From: Lachnospiraceae bacterium
Lineage (GTDB): Bacteria; Bacillota; Clostridia; Lachnospirales; Lachnospiraceae
Assembly: GCA_017480565.1 (NCBI GenBank)
Contig: JAFVAL010000021.1
Coordinates: 1 to 44,146, forward strand
Direction: 5' to 3'
DNA: 44,146 nt
Shown: in pieces, positions 41,267 through 44,146 of the stretch
How positions within the stretch are numbered: position 1 is the first letter of the stretch
How the letters are laid out: each line of letters opens with the position of its first letter
Notes under the pieces: model-generated
What the model saw: only the letters and a program-made list of their open reading frames with translations
The model's database searches: none
What the model was told of the DNA's origin: nothing
Made by a program: the position numbers and the translations under genes

Positions 41267-43543
41267 ATGAAAAAAGTAAGCTTTAACGAGGGATGGATCT
41301 ACAACGGACAGCCTGTGACCCTGCCGCACGATGCGAAGATTCATGCAAATCGCCGTGCCGATGCGCCGAGCGAAGGTGCTGGAGCTTTCTTTGAGGATGG
41401 TGAATATGTCTATGAGAAGACATTTGCAAAGCCGGAAGAAGAGCACGTGATCCTGCAGTTTGAAGGCGTGTACAAGAACGCGAAGGTTTATCTCAACGAT
41501 GCGCTCATCGCGGAGCATGCCTACGGCTATGCACCTTTCTTTGTGACGCTGGACGAGCATTTAAAAGAGGGTGAGAACACGATCCGTGTGGAGTGTGCTG
41601 TGGTGTCTCCGGACAGCCGCTGGTACTCTGGTGCCGGCATTTATCGCCCGGTTTGGCTTTATGTCGGCGACCAGGTAGGCATCGAGCCTGAGAGCGTCAA
41701 GATCAGCACCGTTTCTTATGATCCGGCTATGATCCGTGTGCAGTCTCCTGTGACCGTGCGTGCCTTTGTGGATGAGGCAAATGTATCTGACGGCGGCACC
41801 GATTTTACTTTGGAGATTCCGAATGCGAAGCTTTGGAGCGAGGAGCATCCTTATCTGTATAAGCTGCGTGTTGTGCGTGGCACCGATGAAGTGGAGATTC
41901 CATTTGGTATCCGTAAGGTGGAGTGGTCCAACAAGGGTCTGTTTATCAATGGCAAGAGCGTGCTGCTGCGCGGTGGCTGCCTGCATCATGACAACGGTGT
42001 TGTAGGCGCGGCAACCTACGATGAGAGTGAGTGGAGACGCGTTAAGATCTTAAAGGACGGCGGCTTTAACGCGATCCGCAGTGCGCACAATCCTACCTCG
42101 CGTGCCCTTTTGGAGGCCTGCGATGCACTTGGCGTTTATGTCATGGATGAGACCTGGGATATGTGGTTCCACCACAAGACATTTAATGACTATGCAACGG
42201 AATGGAGAGAGAATTATCTGGCCGACATCGATGCGATGGTAAACCGCGATTTCAACCATCCGTCCGTGATTCTCTATTCGATCGGCAATGAAGTCTCTGA
42301 GCCTGCAAAGGATGAGGGCGTTGCAAAGACCCGCGAGATGGTCGAGCACATCCATGCGATTGACCCGAACCGTGCAGTCACCGGCGGCTTCAACCTGATG
42401 ATCATTTCCAGCGCAAAGAAGGGCAAAGGCATCTACAACGAAGAGGGCGGCCGCAAGAGCGACAGCGATGGCAAGGCAGCGTCCGGCATGAATTCGACGA
42501 TGTTTAACTTAATTACCAGTATGCTTGGTGCCGGCATGAATAAGTCTGCGAACTCGAAGGCAGCGGATGAAGCGACCTCTCCTTCTCTGGATCTTCTGGA
42601 CTTGGCAGGGTACAACTATGCGTCCGGCCGGTATCCTCTGGAGGCAAAGGCACATCCGGACCGCGTCATTTTCGGCAGCGAGACCTTCCCGCAGACCATT
42701 GCACAAAACTGGGCGATGGTTGAGAAGTATCCGTATCTGGTCGGCGACTTTATGTGGACCGCTTGGGATTACATCGGTGAGGCAGGTATCGGTTCCTGGG
42801 CTTATACCGATGATGCAAGACGTTTTGATAAGCCGTATCCGTGGCTGCTTGCAGATGCAGGCGCATTTGACATCTTGGGCGATCCGAACGGAGAAGCCTT
42901 CCAGGCGGCAGCCGTGTGGAAGAAACTGGATGCGCCGCAGATCTGCGTCCAGCCGATCAACCATGACAAGAAGCCTGCCAAGGGTGCATGGAGAGGAACC
43001 AACGCGATTCCTTCCTGGAGCTTTGCAGGATGCGATGGCAAGAAGGCAGTCGTGGAAGTCTACACTGAGGGTGCACGCGTGGAGCTTTACTTAAACGGCA
43101 AGTCTGTCGGCAAGGCGAAGGTGAAGAATGCGAAGGCAACCTTTAAGGTGGTTTATGTACCGGGAACGCTGCGCTGCGTGGCGTACGATGCAAGCGGACG
43201 CGAGATCGGAAGCTCCGAGCTTGTGAGCGCAACCGGAACCAAGACCGTAAAGATCGAGGCAGAGAAGAAGGTTGTAAAGCCGGGCGAGGTGGTTTACCTT
43301 CCGGTTACTGTGGTTGGTAAAAATGATGTCGTTGAGAGCAACGCGGATGTGAAGGTGAAGGTGACCGTGGAGAATGGTGAGCTGCTTGGATTCGGAAGTG
43401 CAAATCCGAGAACCGAGGAGAGGTTTGACGCTGGTGAGTACACCACGTATTATGGCAAGGCGATGGCAGTGGTCAGAGCTGGAGAAGCGGGTGTGCTGAA
43501 GGTTGCGGCAAATGAGGCCGTAGCTGAGGTGACGGTCGAGTAA
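41267..43543 (+). CDS. Glycoside hydrolase family 2 (beta-galactosidase/beta-glucuronidase type)
   Basis: The 758-residue protein has no signal peptide, so it works inside the cell. Domains: jelly-roll N-terminus (FNEGWIYNG, LPHDAKI, RWYSGAGIYRPVWL), Ig-like middle, TIM barrel (LRGGCLHHDNGVVGAA, IRSAHNPTSRALLEACD) with acid/base Glu in YSIGNEVSE near 341 and nucleophile Glu in FGSETFP near 471, then two Ig-like C-terminal domains (YLNGKSVGKAKV, LLGFGSANPRTEE). It removes terminal beta-linked galactose or a related sugar; the substrate is unknown. AGGAGG precedes the ATG. It is transcribed away from the AraC gene, and a large foldback terminator follows. Confidence 0.93.
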   Translation: MKKVSFNEGWIYNGQPVTLPHDAKIHANRRADAPSEGAGAFFEDGEYVYEKTFAKPEEEHVILQFEGVYKNAKVYLNDALIAEHAYGYAPFFVTLDEHLKEGENTIRVECAVVSPDSRWYSGAGIYRPVWLYVGDQVGIEPESVKISTVSYDPAMIRVQSPVTVRAFVDEANVSDGGTDFTLEIPNAKLWSEEHPYLYKLRVVRGTDEVEIPFGIRKVEWSNKGLFINGKSVLLRGGCLHHDNGVVGAATYDESEWRRVKILKDGGFNAIRSAHNPTSRALLEACDALGVYVMDETWDMWFHHKTFNDYATEWRENYLADIDAMVNRDFNHPSVILYSIGNEVSEPAKDEGVAKTREMVEHIHAIDPNRAVTGGFNLMIISSAKKGKGIYNEEGGRKSDSDGKAASGMNSTMFNLITSMLGAGMNKSANSKAADEATSPSLDLLDLAGYNYASGRYPLEAKAHPDRVIFGSETFPQTIAQNWAMVEKYPYLVGDFMWTAWDYIGEAGIGSWAYTDDARRFDKPYPWLLADAGAFDILGDPNGEAFQAAAVWKKLDAPQICVQPINHDKKPAKGAWRGTNAIPSWSFAGCDGKKAVVEVYTEGARVELYLNGKSVGKAKVKNAKATFKVVYVPGTLRCVAYDASGREIGSSELVSATGTKTVKIEAEKKVVKPGEVVYLPVTVVGKNDVVESNADVKVKVTVENGELLGFGSANPRTEERFDAGEYTTYYGKAMAVVRAGEAGVLKVAANEAVAEVTVE

Positions 43544-43671
43544 AGAAACATCTTTGCATGGACTCGTCGCGTCTTCAATCTTGGCGTGGACGACTTGCGT
43601 CTTCGGTTGATGACGTAACGGACGCGTAAGAGGCCTTCCATCGGACTCCCGCGAATAAAGTATCGTACATA

Positions 43672-43775
43672 AAGCTTGGGGCGTTGCTTACGCAACGAAC
43701 GCCACAACTCAGACCCGCTATCATGCAAGCATGAGCGGCTCTGAGAATTGTGCCGTTACAACCCCAAGCTTTTTT
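43672..43775 (+). terminator. Branched foldback terminator after the GH2 gene
   Basis: Outer arms AAGCTTGGGG (43672-43681) and CCCCAAGCTT (43762-43771) enclose two inner hairpins: CGTTGC/GCAACG (43682-43697), and CACAACTCAG with CTGAG-AATTGTG enclosing CCGCT/AGCGG and CATGC/GCATG. A TTTTTT run follows the outer stem. It is far larger than a standard terminator. Confidence 0.65.
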
Positions 43776-43831
43776 AATTTACGTATTCCCGCGAGTCGCA
43801 CCGATGCGCGCCCTCTAAACGCCGACGTCAT

Positions 43832-44045
43832 CAAAGACCCCGCAGATTAAAGCCCGCTCCTCGTAAGCCAGTTTGCGCGAGCCTGTAACCCTCCTTAGGG
43901 AATGGCGTTCAAGACGACAGGTCTGGCCTGACTTTCCTAGCGAGCATGCAGTATTGTTCAGCGAAGTGATTCCCTGCAGGGAGGGACTGTTGACTCTTTC
44001 GATTTACTACGAACGAGGAGCGGGCTTCAATCTGCGGGGTCTTTG
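43832..44045. repeat. Long inverted repeat (33-base arms, one mismatch)
   Basis: Bases 43832-43864 and 44013-44045 are reverse complements at 32 of 33 positions. Inside, CCCTCC-TTAGGGAAT near 43889 pairs with ATTCCCTGCAGGGAGG near 43970, extending the helix. Outside, 43790-43831 and 44046-44085 are also partly complementary. The whole can fold into one stem of more than 200 bases. Confidence 0.75.
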
Positions 44046-44146
44046 CGGCAGTCGGCACTTAGCGTGGTGAGGATTCTCGCGGGATGAACATAAAAAAGGA
44101 CTTGGGGATGAACACAGATCAAATCGGACTATGATGAGCTTGCTCA

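Larger units (their letters stand above)
43544..44146. other. 600-base non-coding, hairpin-rich region at the window end
   Basis: No credible gene is present. The region holds near-direct repeats containing GCGTCTTC (43573 and 43608 area), the foldback terminator at 43672, the long inverted repeat at 43832-44045 and a doubled GGGATGAACA near 44080 and 44105. It may be one repetitive element or structured RNA. Confidence 0.5.

Noticed and set aside
43832..44045. Integron attC site
   Set aside because: The inverted arms lack the paired R/L boxes with GTTRRRY ends, and no integron integrase or cassette gene is near.
1..44146. CRISPR array
   Set aside because: No set of regularly spaced repeats of 24-40 bases was seen. 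The Cas4-like gene at 8068 has no cas neighbours.

Overview
The window reads as a Clostridia (Firmicutes) chromosome, probably Lachnospiraceae. The signs are AGGAGG-type ribosome sites with some TTG/GTG starts, sigma-A promoters, a LexA (DinR) box of the Gram-positive type, a CIRCE element, a butyryl-CoA:acetate-type CoA-transferase, and an ECF S component. The assignment is inference; no rRNA is present.

Bases 1-21476 are the right end of an integrated genomic island. It stops at the 3' end of a tRNA-Ala(CGC) gene, with a tyrosine recombinase and its arm-type repeats beside the junction. Its cargo (1-15.8 kb) is a dense defence block: the end of a type I restriction operon (hsdS partial, hsdR), a frameshifted GIY-YIG gene, a DUF262/DUF1524/DUF4268 protein of GmrSD type, a stand-alone Cas4/RecB-like Fe-S nuclease, a macro-domain/DUF6508 fusion, a tudor/EVE-like protein, two further PD-(D/E)XK-like proteins (one with an MrcB N-terminal domain), a membrane-anchored Mrr nuclease fused to BspA-type leucine-rich repeats, and a WYL regulator. 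Many of these families recognise or cut modified DNA, so the block may be one or more modification-dependent systems. The 8.0-14.7 kb set is the best candidate for an undescribed system.

16.0-21.4 kb is the island's control and mobility module. A promoter with a LexA box in its spacer drives four short overlapping genes including an ImmA/IrrE protease. Next come an XRE repressor, about 400 nt rich in hairpins (candidate structured RNA), a ParB-like protein, a MazF-like toxin without a visible antitoxin, and the integrase. No conjugation genes are seen, so any transfer functions lie to the left.

21.6-44.1 kb is host chromosome. 21.6-28.3 kb holds an M20 amidohydrolase and a sugar locus: TIM-barrel epimerase, orphan sugar-binding lipoprotein, LacI regulator with two perfect operators, aldose epimerase and a deleted aldo/keto reductase. 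28.3-31.4 kb is scarred: an AAA/DUF4143 protein, fragments of a lactonase, a second aldo/keto reductase and an old integrase, and an orphan PTS IIA. Then follow hsp20 under CIRCE control; a GNAT/DUF1848/SDR operon; a DUF4430 plus ECF-S pair; and a minus-strand operon of AraC regulator, CoA-transferase, lrgB remnant, cobalamin-dependent methionine synthase and a RelE/ParE toxin. A cytoplasmic GH2 enzyme comes last. The final 600 bases are non-coding and full of long inverted repeats.

Recurring themes are fusion or deletion scars (AKR, lactonase, integrase, lrgB, the metH tail) and foldback intergenic elements.
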